Origin: Hybos culiciformis
Taxonomy: Eukaryota; Arthropoda; Insecta; Diptera; Hybotidae
Length of the DNA: 64,000 bases
Direction: 5' to 3'
NCBI GenBank assembly: GCA_964007475.1
Contig: OZ023273.1
Location: 127,466,732-127,530,731, forward strand
Shown here: positions 1 through 12,102 of the stretch, piece by piece
How the letters are laid out: each line of letters begins with the position of its first letter
Position numbering within the stretch: position 1 is the stretch's first letter
Made by a program: the position numbers and the translations under genes
The notes under the pieces: generated by a model
What the model saw: only the letters and a program-made list of their open reading frames with translations
The model's database searches: none
Told to the model about the DNA's origin: nothing

Positions 1-52
1 ACACATTCATGGTTTCAATTTAATCGAAGTGTTAAGGTAAAATAAGCATAAA

Positions 53-369
53 ACCAAAAAGCATGTATATAAAGGGGAATCAGTCCCATACAAAAAAAAG
101 AATTAAAATAGTGAAACAAAAAATCCATATCACAACCCCATGATCTTTTTTTTTTTTGAATTTTTTGAGAATTCCACTCTCACAAAAGCTTTTACAACTT
201 CAAAAATAACAACAGTTCTATACAATTTTTAAAGCTTTAAAAGCTTTTGTGAGAGTGGAATTCTCAAAAAAAAAAAGCTCATGGGGTTGTGATAGGGATT
301 TTTTGTTTCAATATTTTTATTCTTTTTTTGGTATGGGACCGATTCCTCTTTATATACATACTTTTTGGT
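53..369. mobile_element. Long palindromic (foldback/MITE-like) element
   Basis: Two arms of about 142 and 132 bases (53-194 and 238-369) are reverse complements with only scattered differences, separated by a loop of about 43 bases. The ends read ACCAAAAAG and CTTTTTGGT. The arms match over landmarks such as the run ending in CACAACCCCATG and the block GAGAATTCCACTCTCACA. It has no coding capacity. A short open frame on the plus strand (289-486) merely crosses the right arm. The flanks are A-rich (TAAA on the left, AAAA on the right), so the target duplication cannot be resolved. Near-identity of the arms suggests recent insertion or homogenisation. I do not recognise the superfamily. Confidence 0.85.
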
Positions 370-452
370 AAAACCGAGGGTAAAACCATGATTTTACATA
401 GTTTTGATATGTTTACTAAAAAGATCAAAAAAGTATCCAAACTCGAAAGTTT

Positions 453-557
453 CTATCGAATATCTGTTGGCAGTTCAATTTCATAAGATCTAAGTTCCAA
501 AACGCCGGGTCCGCGGCCGCCGGCGATGATCGATATCATTGTCACGCAAACCCCACT
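453..557 (-). other. GC-rich island in a 34-codon open minus frame (possible exon or element relic)
   Basis: Positions 503-525 are almost pure G+C, with a NotI-type GCGGCCGC at 513-520, in surroundings that are about 80% A+T. On the minus strand a frame is open from 557 down to a TAG at 455-453. It includes the peptide stretch MISIIAGGRGPGVLELRS and continues with acidic and polar residues. The bases just upstream (GAATTAG) could act as a weak splice acceptor. I see no convincing donor downstream. The other two minus frames and the plus frames are also partly open through the G+C block, so the reading frame is uncertain. It may be a conserved exon fragment or the end of a degraded retroelement. 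No function is assigned. Confidence 0.3.
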
Positions 558-569
558 CTAATTCTCTAC

Positions 570-1971
570 ATAAATTTTTTTTGTGTTTTGTTTAACGTTT
601 GAAAATTTTGCGCGGCATTATTATAATTTTTTGAGTTTATTTCAATTATTATTTTTATGTTTTTCTGGACTTTATGTTCAATGGACTAAATATGTCTATA
701 ATAAAAAAAAAAAGATTTCTTTTAAATATCCTCCTTTTATTTTAATTTTTTTTTTAGGCATTTACTTTAAGGTTAGAGGTACATATACATATTTTTTTTT
801 AAGTTCGCTAAGCATATTATAGGTAATACATATATTATATTTTTTATTGAAAAATATAACAATACATACTACACTTTATGTATTATATTTTACTTATACA
901 TAGTATTGTACATATATATTTAACAAAATATAATATGTTTATATGTGAATTATATATATATTTTTTTAATGAATTTAAACTTGTTTTTCTTGTTCTTTCA
1001 ATATTGCATAAAAGATTGGGTGGTCATTATCTTTGGTTTTATTTTAATTTTTTTTTCGGTCAAAAAATAAAAAATATATATAAAAACCGTTTTTCTGGTT
1101 AAGTATTCAAAAAAAATTCATTTTTTATTTTTTATATAATTTTAATTGCATAAAATTAAATTTTGCTAAAAATGAGAGAAAACAGTTTTGTATATCATTT
1201 TATTTATAATTTCTTGACCGCTGACCTAACATTTTTTATTTTGCTTTTCTAAAAACACTATAAACAAACATAATATCGTATAAAATAGTGGTGATGGTTT
1301 AAAAACGTGCTATGAAATCTTGATTTTTAAAATCTTCTTACGAAACAAATTTTTTTTGCAAGTTCAAAATCAAAATATTTTCAGGTAGTGTAGTTGGTTT
1401 TTTATTTTTTATAAAATGTTTGGTTTTAATTGTAGAATTTCTTACCTTTCATAAATTATGTAATTATGCATTTTCGCACTATCTATGTATAGCCATAAAG
1501 TGTAATATATGACTATAAAGTTCGAGTAATGATAAATTATATTAAGCAAAAATAAATTTTCTTCAGAACCATTCTTTTATGTTTAAAATTGGATTTAAAG
1601 CCGATATTCATATTTAAACAAAAAATATTTGCAAAAAAATTATAAAATTTATTTTCTGATTGAAGCCACAGAGTTTATTCTAAGAAATATAAATGATATT
1701 ATTGTATTAGAAAAATATTAAGGAAATCATTGTGTAAGAAAATGAAGAAGACTTTGAATATCCAATATTTTTTTTATTTTTACAAAAAGTTATTTATTAA
1801 AAAAAACAATAAACACTTAGTTTTTTTTTTTTTTTTTATAAAATAGATGAGAGAAAATTAAGTTGAAAAGTTTTAAAGTAGAAAATTGAACGTAAAATAT
1901 ACCTAATTTTTATGTTTTTAAACATTTAATTCAAGTGGGACAAATCGAAAAATTAACATGAATTCCAGTTT
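570..1971. other. A+T-rich stretch, no gene seen
   Basis: This is simple A+T-rich sequence with many poly-T runs, including a 17-base T run at 1821-1837. Open frames at 583-822 and 878-1102 are Phe/Tyr/Ile-rich and lack domains. No repeat copies or RNA genes were recognised. Confidence 0.6.
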
Positions 1972-2041
1972 GAAATGGAAATCGAACCCACGACTTGAGA
2001 TCCATTAGGATAAGGGGAATACAACTACACCATGACGGCTG
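1972..2041 (-). repeat. tRNA-like segment, probable 5' head of a tRNA-derived SINE
   Basis: Read on the minus strand from 2041, the sequence starts GCCGTCATGGTGTAGTTG. It contains an A-box-like TGGTGTAGTTG (2022-2032) and a good B-box GGTTCGATTTCC (1977-1988) inside a plausible T-arm with a 7-base loop. The 3' side does not pair with the first seven bases, and the D-arm is poor, so a functional tRNA is unlikely. The spacing of the two boxes suits an RNA polymerase III internal promoter. Downstream on the minus strand the sequence becomes T-rich and unstructured. I infer a SINE head or tRNA pseudogene. No flanking target duplication was found. Confidence 0.5.
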
Positions 2042-5000
2042 ATTAAATAAGATATTTTAACTTTATTATAAAGTAGATTGTTTTTCTTGGACGCATAAGA
2101 ATAAGAATATTTGCCTACTTAGGGTAACATGGATCCAACTAATACTTCTTACTGTAAGTGACGTAAGCCGACGGCAAAACAAAATCAATGAATAATTCAT
2201 AGTTTCCGTTTTAAACAGCTAATTAGTTTGAAAAATAAAATAGTTTCGAAGCTATTTTTAATAATTCTACACTAGATTTAAAAAAAAGAAATAAATCCAA
2301 AAAGATCTTCGTATGTGAATAATTTAACAATTTTCAAGCCCATATACAAATTTTGTTTAAAGAAAAATATAAAGGGGTTGTAATTATTTTTCTTTTAAAA
2401 CATCTATGATTACATTATATTATTACACATTGTTAGATATTGAACAGAAATAGGTTATTTTATAGGCGTAACTTGAAAAAAAAAAACCGAAAATATAAGA
2501 AATTAGGGTGTAGCTTTAAGGATAAGACGCCATTAAAAAAGGACGAAAGATTTTAAAATATAAAAATCTTTACTCAACAAGATTACAAAAAATTCCAATA
2601 AGAAATTAGGTAAACATAATATTGTGATTTAATTTACAAATAGAAATCAAACAATTCATATTATAAATTTTACCTTCTAATTATATGCTATGTTTTTATT
2701 TATTATGTACAAATTTCATGTATTTTGTGTACAACAGGATTAAATTTTTTTTATCTTGCATGTATTTTCTTTATTATTTCATTCAAATTTATAGCTTAAT
2801 TTTAAAATGTTAATTTGTTTTTATTATTCGGTGTATATTTATGTAGGGAGTTTTAATTTACTGCAGATGCAAAATTCAAATGTATAAGCGTATGCATCAA
2901 ACGTGTGAAATTATAAAGCTATCCGAGATATGTTTCGTATACAAATTTTTATACGAATAAATCTGATGAAAAAAGTCAATAAATATAATATATGATTTCT
3001 TTGTTTTATTGAAAACAATAAGATAAACAAATATTGTACAAAGTGTTTACATAATCAAAATACATGTTGTTCTAAAATGTGTAATAAATTTATCTATAGG
3101 CATAAAAAGATTCATTCATCGGACATCATGTATTAGCGTTCGTTATTGAGCGGTGGCTGTATTCAATATTAAGTTCAAAATTGAATAACTATAAGATCAT
3201 GAATTCATGCTATAATCTTATTACACTACATGTACGGTATAAACATTATAGAACTACTATTGCCACAAATAAAAATAAATATTCCATAAGGCTTTTGACA
3301 TTTTTATCTTTTAGATTTGGTATAAAGAAGCAGCTTCATAAACATATATATATATATAGCCATAGATACTTTAAATTTTGTTTAGCTTACAATAAAATAA
3401 AATGTTTACCATATTATAAATAGGTAGGTAGGTATATATTTTACAAAAAAATATTCATTTAAAAATAAGTTATAAAAACTAAAATATACGCTTTTATTTC
3501 AATCTATGTTAATTTTTTAATGGAATGGGGTAGGTATATACATTATTAGAAAAACTTATTCAATATATATAAATTTTTTGTTTTCATTTAAAAAAATTTT
3601 AATACCAAAAGAAGAATATAATTTTGCTTAAATTGAAAATTTATGCTAAAAACAAAAAGTATGAACATCGAAATTATCTAAGTGTGAAGGAGAATATTTT
3701 TAATTCTATTTATATACTGAAATAATGTGAAATTCCATTATCATATCATAATATATACAACATATATATTCATGATATATATAATTTTATATATATAGTA
3801 CAAGGAGAATAGAAATGAACAATTTTAAGTTTATTATGTAATTACGAAATTAAAACAATTAACATTCTTGAAGTTAAATTGTTAGTGTTAATTAAAAATT
3901 AAATGTGTAAAGAAACAAAATTTAAATTTGTTAAATTCATAATACTATGTTGTATAGATTTTATATATAGTACATATGTTTTGAACATAGGTATATTGTA
4001 TATACAGTAAATAATATATTTAGAAAATATGAAAGTATTTTCAATTAAGAATTACATTTTGTTTTAAATATATATAGCAGGCACTATATTTGAATCAAAA
4101 TGTAATTTTATTTTTATTTTTACCTTAATATTTTTAATTTGCATTATAACAAAAACATGATCATAAATATTCATGATTGGCGGAAAGCATATTATATATC
4201 ACAATATAAATAAGTTATTCTGAAAAATTGAAGAATTGGTGTTTTAGTTTTTCAAAATTTATCCCATAAAACATAATTGAATTGAATACTAATTTTGATG
4301 CTGAAACGATAAATGGTCGAGACTTTGTTTTTAAGAAAGCATTGGAGTAAGATATACAAAATTACTATTTTAATTATGAGAAATTAAAGGTAAAGTTCAT
4401 TAAGTTTCATTAAGCGTTTACGAGAAAACAGCGATACATCTGTTTTTTTAGCTCTCTATTGTACTTTCTTTATTGCACAAACTGAAATTTACTTTTGAGT
4501 CAAATCTTTAACGAGCATCAGAGGCACTCAATTAGTATTTTTAATCATGAATTCATGATACTATATCGAAAAACCAAAGTGTTGAAAAGAAGTGTGATTA
4601 ATATTTTTACCTTTAAACTGACGATAGCGTATTTAACTTGACAGTTATCTATAATACGTTTTCAGAATATTTTCAAAGTAAGTAATATAGACAATTTGAA
4701 AATATTGTATCTATTAAGTTGCTCGATATTGTTATATGGGACGAATTTTCAAAATAACTTACCATAACTTTTTTTTTCTAATTTTATTATCCTTTGTTAA
4801 TAATAATTGAAATAAAGCTAGATATTTAGTGCACATAATAATAGGGAGAAAATGTTATATTTACAATTGAATTTATGTTGGTTTCATAATTATTGATTAG
4901 TTATGTGTAATACTAAAAATAAGTACTACATATATGTACTACATACTGTATACATATAACTTGTTTTTTTTTTTGCATATTGCATTCACATAATTTGAAC

Positions 5001-7303
5001 TTTTTAATTGAAATAATCCATTGAATCATTATTATTAAAGAAGAATAGTTCAAGTTTCTTTTAAAGATCATGGATTTTATGAAGAAAAACTTAGTAAATG
5101 AATTATATATATTACATATTGTATTATTTTTATTATATAATGTACAAGAATATTTTTTTGCATGTATACTATTTATGTAAGCTTTATATAAGTACACAAA
5201 ATAATAACAATTTTTTTTTTCTAATTTTTTAGTTCCAAATGATATCACTGACTATCTAAAATATATATATCTATTATATGTATTTAAAATAAAGTTAGTA
5301 GTATCATTTTATTAAAGGATAAATTGATGTTAGTTAATGGTAGGAACACAAAACAATATCAAACATAATATAATGAAATTGAATTAGAAAATCAATCCTT
5401 TCTATTCAATTGCTTAACGTATAAATTGATATAAATAAAAATATTGTGTATTTATAGATTTTATTTGTTGTATCTACAAATTTTGCAAATTTGAAAATTT
5501 TAAATTCTTTTTTTTTGTGTCTTTAAACTATTATTCAATTTTATTGCAGCGTCATTCTAACAGGAATAATTACAAGCAAAATAACTGCGTCTAAAAATAT
5601 GTGGAAAAACTTAATACGACCCAAAAAGCTGCGAGCAAACAAAATAAGCATATTAATTAAAAAAATTACCTAATTAAAAATCAATTAAAAATAAAATTTA
5701 TCGAATTCAATAAGCCGAATAAAGTCGCGATATTTTCAATTAAATATTTTCGAAGAATATTCTCATTAGATTGTCTTTATTGATTTATCTAAAAAATAAA
5801 ATTCAATGAAATTTATATAAACTTTAATGTTTTTTTTTTTTTTTTTTTACAACCATCATGTTAAAATATCTATACCTTATTTGTGAAATTTTGAAAATGT
5901 ATTTATAGAAAATTTAAATATATATATATAATATTTTACATGTGGTAATAATAAATCTTGTTTCATGCTTTTCTGGGTAACATAACGAAGAATTTATATT
6001 TAAGATATGCCTCCACAAAAAAAAAAAATAAAATTAGATACCTTTACCAAAAAAAGTTTTTAGATTTTCTTCTGTAACAAATGTGATCCAATTTAATGCA
6101 AATTTATTGTACTAATATATGTACATATGTTTTGAGGCAAATAAATGTAAAAAAATTTGTAAATTGTAATCGATACATAACGTTTTAAATCCAAGGGCAT
6201 TTCGATATTTTCAAATTGATTTTCATAATTTTTTAATTTTTTTTTTTTTTTTTTCTACCTTATGATGATCGAAAAATTTGTATTGAATCAAGAAGAAATC
6301 AATTGAATTGAAATATCAATTCAAAAAATTGTTAAGGGAATAGAATTTTAAAATAAATTAAATTGTTTAGATTCATAGATGATGTTCAATGTACAGTACA
6401 TATTATATAAATAGTATTTTTTGTCACTAAAAAATACGTTTTGCAAGACTTATGTGCCCTACATATATTTTATTAAGATCGTTAAGTCAATCTTCGGAGA
6501 CTTTATAAAGCCAGTGTCTAATTAAAGATTATTCGAATGATCCAACATTATATTTATTTTTCTACTTCAGAACAAAAATATCCTTTTTCAGCCTGAACGA
6601 TATAAAAAAAAAACCAATGAAACAATATTAGTAAGTAAAAAGTAAAAGAACATAATTTTTTTTTTATTGAATTTATGTTTTTTTTTTTTAAATAACTTTA
6701 TTCATAGATTAGCACTTAAGATTATCGATATTGACTTGAAATAATAAATATAATAAAAATATATAATATGGGGAAAGTGCACTTTTCATCAAACCCTCTT
6801 AGTAAATAATAAAATGATCCATATCTATAAGATGCAATTATTGTGTTCAAAGAAAATTCAAAATGTGTATATTTTAACGAGTGGGCGGAAATCTTACATG
6901 TATATAGTAGTACAAAAAAAAAAAAAGAAAATTAAAATTGATATGAACTCATGTAAATGTCTAACATAAAAAGTTTGCCTTACTACTACCATTAATTTTA
7001 CACATATCCTTATTAAATCTATAGCGATTAAATGAGGTAGAAATTTAACACGACACATTTTATGCTGCAGCAAGTTTTAAAACATATTTTATACAAAATT
7101 TATGTTATATATATATAAAATATATAAAATTTCTATATATACTCTTACAAATAAATATAGTTACATAATATTAAATTTCTAAATTTTCATTTTAAACAAT
7201 ATTAAGTATCTTCATCATACTTAAAAAATTACAATTTTAAAAATGGATTTTCTAGTGAAGATACTAAGAATAATATTAAGCTTTGGAATTTTTAGTAGTT
7301 TTT
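2042..7303. other. A+T-rich stretch with small hairpins, no gene seen
   Basis: It holds a perfect 16-base palindrome ATCATGAATTCATGAT (4544-4559), an 11-bp inverted repeat (ATTACATTTTG at 4051-4061 with its complement at 4096-4106), and a 10-bp inverted repeat AGTATCTTCA at 7205-7214 with its complement at 7256-7265. An open segment at 5550-5673 follows an acceptor-like TTTTATTGCAG and is listed separately. The 111-codon minus frame at 4913-5248 is rich in Tyr, Ile, Lys and Asn and has no recognisable domain. Nothing else is supportable. Confidence 0.55.
5550..5673 (+). other. Open 40-codon segment after an acceptor-like site
   Basis: The sequence TTTTATTGCAG (ending 5549) resembles an intron 3' end. 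In one frame, starting at GTC 5551, the following 40 codons are open up to TAA at 5671-5673. The middle part, containing KNMWKNLIRPKKLRANK, is less A+T-biased than the surroundings. No start codon context, domain or donor site supports a gene. It could be a terminal exon or chance. Confidence 0.2.
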
Positions 7304-7319
7304 AATAGTAGATTATTGT

Positions 7320-7493
7320 ATATGTAAACTAATTATTGTTATTAATTAAGAGTTCTGTATACACAAAAATACATTGACACGAGTCAATACTTATATCACT
7401 CGACCTTCGGTCTCGTGATATAAGTATTGACTCGTGTCAATGTATTTTTGTGTAAATACAGAACGAGTTGTATAAAAAATTTTGTTTACATAT
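7320..7493. repeat. 174-bp hairpin of copy 1
   Basis: The outer arms are ATATGTAAAC and GTTTACATAT. The inner part is nearly perfect through ACACGAGTCAATACTTATAT, ending in a small inner stem GACC-TTC-GGTC. The second copy at 45056-45227 has the same core (TATAAGTATTGACTCGTG) and the same inner GACC/GGTC stem with a different loop (TAAC). It is part of the mobile element at 7304-8140. Confidence 0.85.
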
Positions 7494-7630
7494 CCAATAT
7501 ACTGTTTTAATGCGTAGGGGAGAGGTAGTTGCAAAGAGAGAATATTTTTTCTTCTCATTTTTTCTCATTTTTTTTTTGAATTTGGCTGTATTGAAATATT
7601 GTGAGAGATATTATGTTTGTTTAGGTATTA

Positions 7631-7915
7631 CCATAGAGGAATAATATTTATAAGAGGGTCAGAATTCATACAAGTAAATTTCAGAATTTTTTTTTCAAAT
7701 AACTCAAAAATGATGACAATATTTTCAATGTATTGAATAAAAATTTCATGCTCAAATGTGTTTATTCTTAATACAATAATAAAAATAATAAAATTAAGAA
7801 TAAACACATTTGAGTTAAAAATTTTTACTCAATACATTCAAAATATTGTCATAATTTTTGAAAAAAATTTACTTGTATGAATTCTGTCCCTCTTATAAAT
7901 ATTATTACTCAATGG
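7631..7915. mobile_element. 285-bp palindromic MITE flanked by TATTA
   Basis: The left arm (7631-7772) and right arm (7793-7915) are reverse complements over almost their full length, separated by about 20 bases. Landmarks are the terminal CCAT/ATGG, the block AATAATATTTATAAGAGGG, and CAAATGTGTTTATTCTTAAT next to the loop. TATTA occurs immediately on both sides (7626-7630 and 7916-7920). This is consistent with a target duplication of TATTA, or of TA or TTA with chance extension. TA would fit Tc1/mariner and TTA would fit PIF/Harbinger. It sits inside the composite element at 7304-8140 and so is younger than it. Confidence 0.85.
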
Positions 7916-7948
7916 TATTACGTAATATTCAATACGAAACGTCTAAAT

Positions 7949-8041
7949 GATTTCATTATTTACGCTGATGCATCTAAATTTTTTCATTATATACGCTGAT
8001 GCATCTAAATTTTTTCATTATTTACGCAGATGCATCTAAAT
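7949..8041. repeat. 31-bp tandem repeat, three units
   Basis: Units at 7949-7979, 7980-8010 and 8011-8041 share the core ACGC(T/A)GATGCATCTAAAT, each preceded by a T/CATTAT stretch. They differ at only a few positions. A degenerate partial unit precedes them (GTCTAAAT at 7941-7948). They form the internal tandem region of copy 1. Copy 2 has a shorter, different tandem (about 30 bp, near 44916-44974) at the equivalent place. Confidence 0.85.
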
Positions 8042-8324
8042 GATTGCATGTGTATTGACGCATATAATACTCCATTTAGTGATCTAAATTTTATAGCACT
8101 AAATACAACATAACGATCCCCAACGCATTAAAATATTTTATATATCTAGGAACGTGGATTTTAAATATAATTTATCCGACAGGGATTTAATACGAAGTTT
8201 AGTTCTAAATAATATATGTATAATTTTTGCAGTACTCGTGTAGATAAGGTAGATATGTGTCTATTTCAATTTTAAAGTATTAGGATATTGATTTCGTATG
8301 TTTAGATTCAGATCTTCTTCTTCG

Positions 8325-8372
8325 AACTTTTTTCTGATTACAATAATTATCGCACTGAGCTATCGAAACACC
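8325..8372 (-). repeat. Possible degenerate tRNA-like (SINE) fragment
   Basis: On the minus strand GATAGCTCAGTGCG (8350-8363) matches a tRNA A-box (TRGCNNAGY). About 25 bases further on, AGTTCGAAG resembles a B-box. The arms do not fold as a tRNA and the B-box is poor. It could be an old SINE head or chance. Confidence 0.25.
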
Positions 8373-11300
8373 AAAATTTATTCACAAAATTATCTATGCA
8401 CTCTGCTGGGTTAATAGGAAATAATTAATTTTATTTTAAATTTTTCCTAGTGAATGTTAATATAAAATATAAAATAAGGCATATACTACCTATTATAATA
8501 CATTCTATTAACATTCTGATGTACACATACTTTTTCATAAATAAGCGTTTGGGAGAAAGTTTTTTTTTTTTTTTTTTAATATTTTGCACTCTAAGCACTT
8601 TTTGATTGCTAACTAAATTATGCAGTTGATATTTTAATTCACATTTAAAACCATTGCATCGTTTTGATCAATATAAATAGTTCTGTATAAAGGAAAAAAA
8701 AATAAATTGCACCAGTCTGTGAGATATCTATTCTAATATAAATATATAAAATGATAAAGTGTAAGGTATAAGTTTAATTTAAAAAAAAAAAAAAGGACAC
8801 AGAGGACAAAATATATGTAGATTTAATAAAACATCATAAGAGTTTTTGCAATTGCATTGAAATATTTATACATATATGTATAAAAATATATATACATTGA
8901 ACAATGTATGTAATTTAAGTTTATATTTTTTTATATATCCACAAATATGTATTACACAAAATAACATAATAATAAATATATATATATATATATATATATA
9001 AAATAATATCTTTATACGAACACATATGATGTATATTTAGAGAATATATAGGAAAATGAGAAATATGTGCTTGAAAAATAATTTTTACTGAAAGCATTCA
9101 GTTGAACATTAAATATATTACATATATGTATCTAGACATTAAAATGCATAAATAAAATTTAATATAGTAAAAACAAATTTGTAATATTGAATTCAAACTT
9201 TTACGGCGCCCACAACATACGTTGTTGATGTCCTTTCAAAATGTATTTATATGTATAAAATGTATATACATGTGTACATTTTTATTTTATTTTATTTTAT
9301 TTTTTTTATATTCAAAGTCCTTAAACTTTATTTTGCTTTTTAAGAATATTCTTAGAACATTCAACTTTATGCCAAAGAGTTTTTGAGATTGAAATTAAAA
9401 TAAATATGTGTGTACAAAAATTATACATATAATATAAATTATAATAATAATAAAATATAAAAGTAGATAAGTTGAAAAGCCGTGGTAAGGTTTAAAACCC
9501 TAAATAAAGAAATTTATTGTCGAGGTTAATAATTTAATTTAAAGAAATACAAAATCGTTTGTAGTTTATATGATATTTTGGTTTATGGTCAAACATTTCG
9601 AATTGGCGAGTTTTGCTTAAATTTCGAAATAATAATTCATCACACCATAACTCTTATTTTAAACATTACAGGCGGATTATATTTTAATTACAATTCACGG
9701 TAATGAGCTTTCGGCAAAAAGATAAACTTTTTTAAGACCTTACATATTCAGAAATTTCAATGTCCAGTATATTGTATCAAATATGTATTATATTTAATAA
9801 TTTAAAAGTAAATCTGTCTATATTTTTTATTGATTTATAACAACTGTTCTTTTAATTTTTTATGGATTTTTTAAATAGTCCTTGAGTTTAGAAATTAATT
9901 AAAAACTGTATAGTCTTTGTAGACTTTATAAAATTGTCAAGAATTCTATAGATTTTAAAATTTTTTTCCTTACATACAATATATAATAATCGTATGAATA
10001 AAATTATTTTAACTTTTTACATCTCAAAGGGACTATTTCAAATGCTCCAAATCAAAGTATGTACTTAATAATTCTTATAAAACGTGATATCTTTTCAAAT
10101 AATTAATTTCATGTGTACATTCAGTATATTGTGTACACATTTATGTATATCTACTGTGAAAAACTATATAATAGTTAATGTTATAGTACTTATGTATATA
10201 TTTAATGTACAACAATGTGTAGGAATTTTCCTATATATAGACTTAATTTATAAAATTTTCTAGAAAATACAATGTGTTTTACACAAGATGAATATTATAA
10301 AATATATTTGTAGGTATTTTATACATTAAAATAAGAAAAATCTTTCAAAAATCTATACATAGGAAACAAAATTTATCAATTTCAATTTTCTAAATGAAAA
10401 ATTATTTCCCAAAAGAATTTTTAAGGACAATTTCCTTAAATGAATATTAAACTCTTTTAGACTTTTACACTTAAAAATTTAATGTTTTTTGTGAAAATTA
10501 ATTTTTGGTATAACTAGTTATACTTTAAAAAGTATAAAATATCTTGTTTCGATTATTATGATAAAAATGAAATATAGAACAGCAAATAAAGTATATGAGG
10601 TCCACTATCAAATTGTCGAGTTAAAATACTAATTTGAAATAATAATAATTTGAATTTTTTTTATTTTCATTATAAAAATATTCTTTTTCTTAATTTACTT
10701 TTTATTACAAAATTATAATCAAAAAATTGTGGATTTTCTTGATATTAGAGTCTCAATACCATTATACCTGCTGTAAAAATCTAATCTCTTCCTGCGTTTT
10801 AGCAAATTTTCTTCATTCTATTTGCATAAAAACGTATATTTTGATTAAATTTCAAAAAAAAAAAAATAAAAATAAATATTTAATTAATTAAAATATATTA
10901 AATTTATTTTTACAACACAAAAAAAAAAAAAGCTTAATTAAACTTAAAATTCTCAATATCTCATTTAATTTTATGCCACAAACAAATTACAATTTAAGAA
11001 ACCAAAATAATTACCAAATTTATTCTCTTAATTAGATTTTATTTTCAAATGGTTTTTTATAACTACCTACCATTGAAAAATACGTATATACTTTGAAATT
11101 ATTATCACACAAAAATTAGGGAATGAATTGAATAGTTTTTATATATTTTATGGAAAATACACTTATTCTTCTATTATATGAAGTTCTCAGAGTTATACAT
11201 TCTAGTGAATAAAATAAACATAAAAAAAAATATAATTAAATTGAATGTTCCCATAGTAAATTAAAATTAAAATTTCTTTTTTGATTTTATAATTTCTTTA

Positions 11301-12041
11301 GATTTTTCTAAGGAATTTAATTTTTGATATAGACATTTTATTTATTTTTTTTTAAGAAAATTTCTTTAATTATTTCTGCTTATAAGGTTGAACAAAACTG
11401 AAATGCTGTAGAATTAATAAGGCTTTATTATAAATTAATATTGCATATATTAAAAAATGAAGAATTTAATTTATACTGAGTTCAAAGTACAACTACGAAA
11501 TCAGATAGAGTGAGTGAAATAGTTAACATTTGAAATAGTACATATACTTGATGGGTTATATAATAATACTGAAGAATCTTAAGTTTTCTACACACAATAT
11601 TTATCATCTTTTGTACCGTATAAGAAAAGTGTAAAAAAAAATTTATTTCCCAATAAATTCAAAAAATGAAGAAAATTAAACGTATTTTTTTTCACGGCAA
11701 AAACAAAAAAAAAAAAACTTCATCCCCTTTTTGTCTTTAGATTACTTAATAGTGTTAAAGGTTTATAATTCTGTTTCATACTTTGGTACCTTCTCAAGGA
11801 TTATTAAGGTATATATACGGAAAAAAATAATAATAATAATAACATCTCTTCTATACGAATTTAAGATGTTGAAAAACAAAAAAAAAAAAAAAATGAAAGA
11901 AACCTGTATATAAATAAATTATAACGTATAATTTAAAATAAAATAAAATACCCATAGAAATTTAATTAAGCGAAAGAATTTCCTAATTTAGACATAAATA
12001 TTCATTTTTTATTATAATTTTTTTTTGCTTTTTTAAAAATA

Positions 12042-12102
12042 TTAAGAATCATGCAGATTTTTTTTTTTAAAATCATATTTTTTTTAAGAATCCTGCAGAT
12101 TT
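12042..12102. repeat. 19-bp direct repeat, 42-bp period
   Basis: TTAAGAATCATGCAGATTT (12042-12060) recurs as TTAAGAATCCTGCAGATTT (12084-12102) with one mismatch, separated by T-rich sequence. It is likely a local slippage or duplication product. Confidence 0.7.

Larger units (their letters stand above)
7304..8140 (-). mobile_element. HINE/DINE-like composite element, copy 1 (interrupted)
   Basis: This is oriented on the minus strand relative to the copy at 44814-45243. In element order it has: a subterminal repeat at 8117-8133; a conserved block around 8041-8070 with the motif GTGTATTGACGCAT; three 31-bp tandem units (7949-8041); a second subterminal repeat at 7505-7521 that is the inverse of the first with one mismatch; and a 174-bp hairpin (7320-7493). 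A separate palindromic element (7631-7915) has inserted between the tandem units and the inner subterminal repeat. Homology to copy 2 is visible at both ends, including GTTGTATTTA near 8101-8109 and GCAACTACCTCTC (complement) near 7520-7532. It has no coding capacity. The Helentron-associated assignment rests on architecture only. The exact ends are uncertain. Confidence 0.7.

Noticed and set aside
289..486. 65-codon plus frame
   Set aside because: It starts inside the right arm of the 53-369 palindrome and runs out through A+T-rich flank.
4913..5248. 111-codon minus open frame
   Set aside because: It is Tyr/Ile/Lys/Asn-rich with poly-Lys and poly-Phe stretches from homopolymers. It is consistent with chance in A+T-rich DNA.
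7949..8041. CRISPR-like reading of the 31-bp repeats
   Set aside because: The units are directly adjacent with no spacers, lie within a eukaryotic mobile element, and no cas genes are present.
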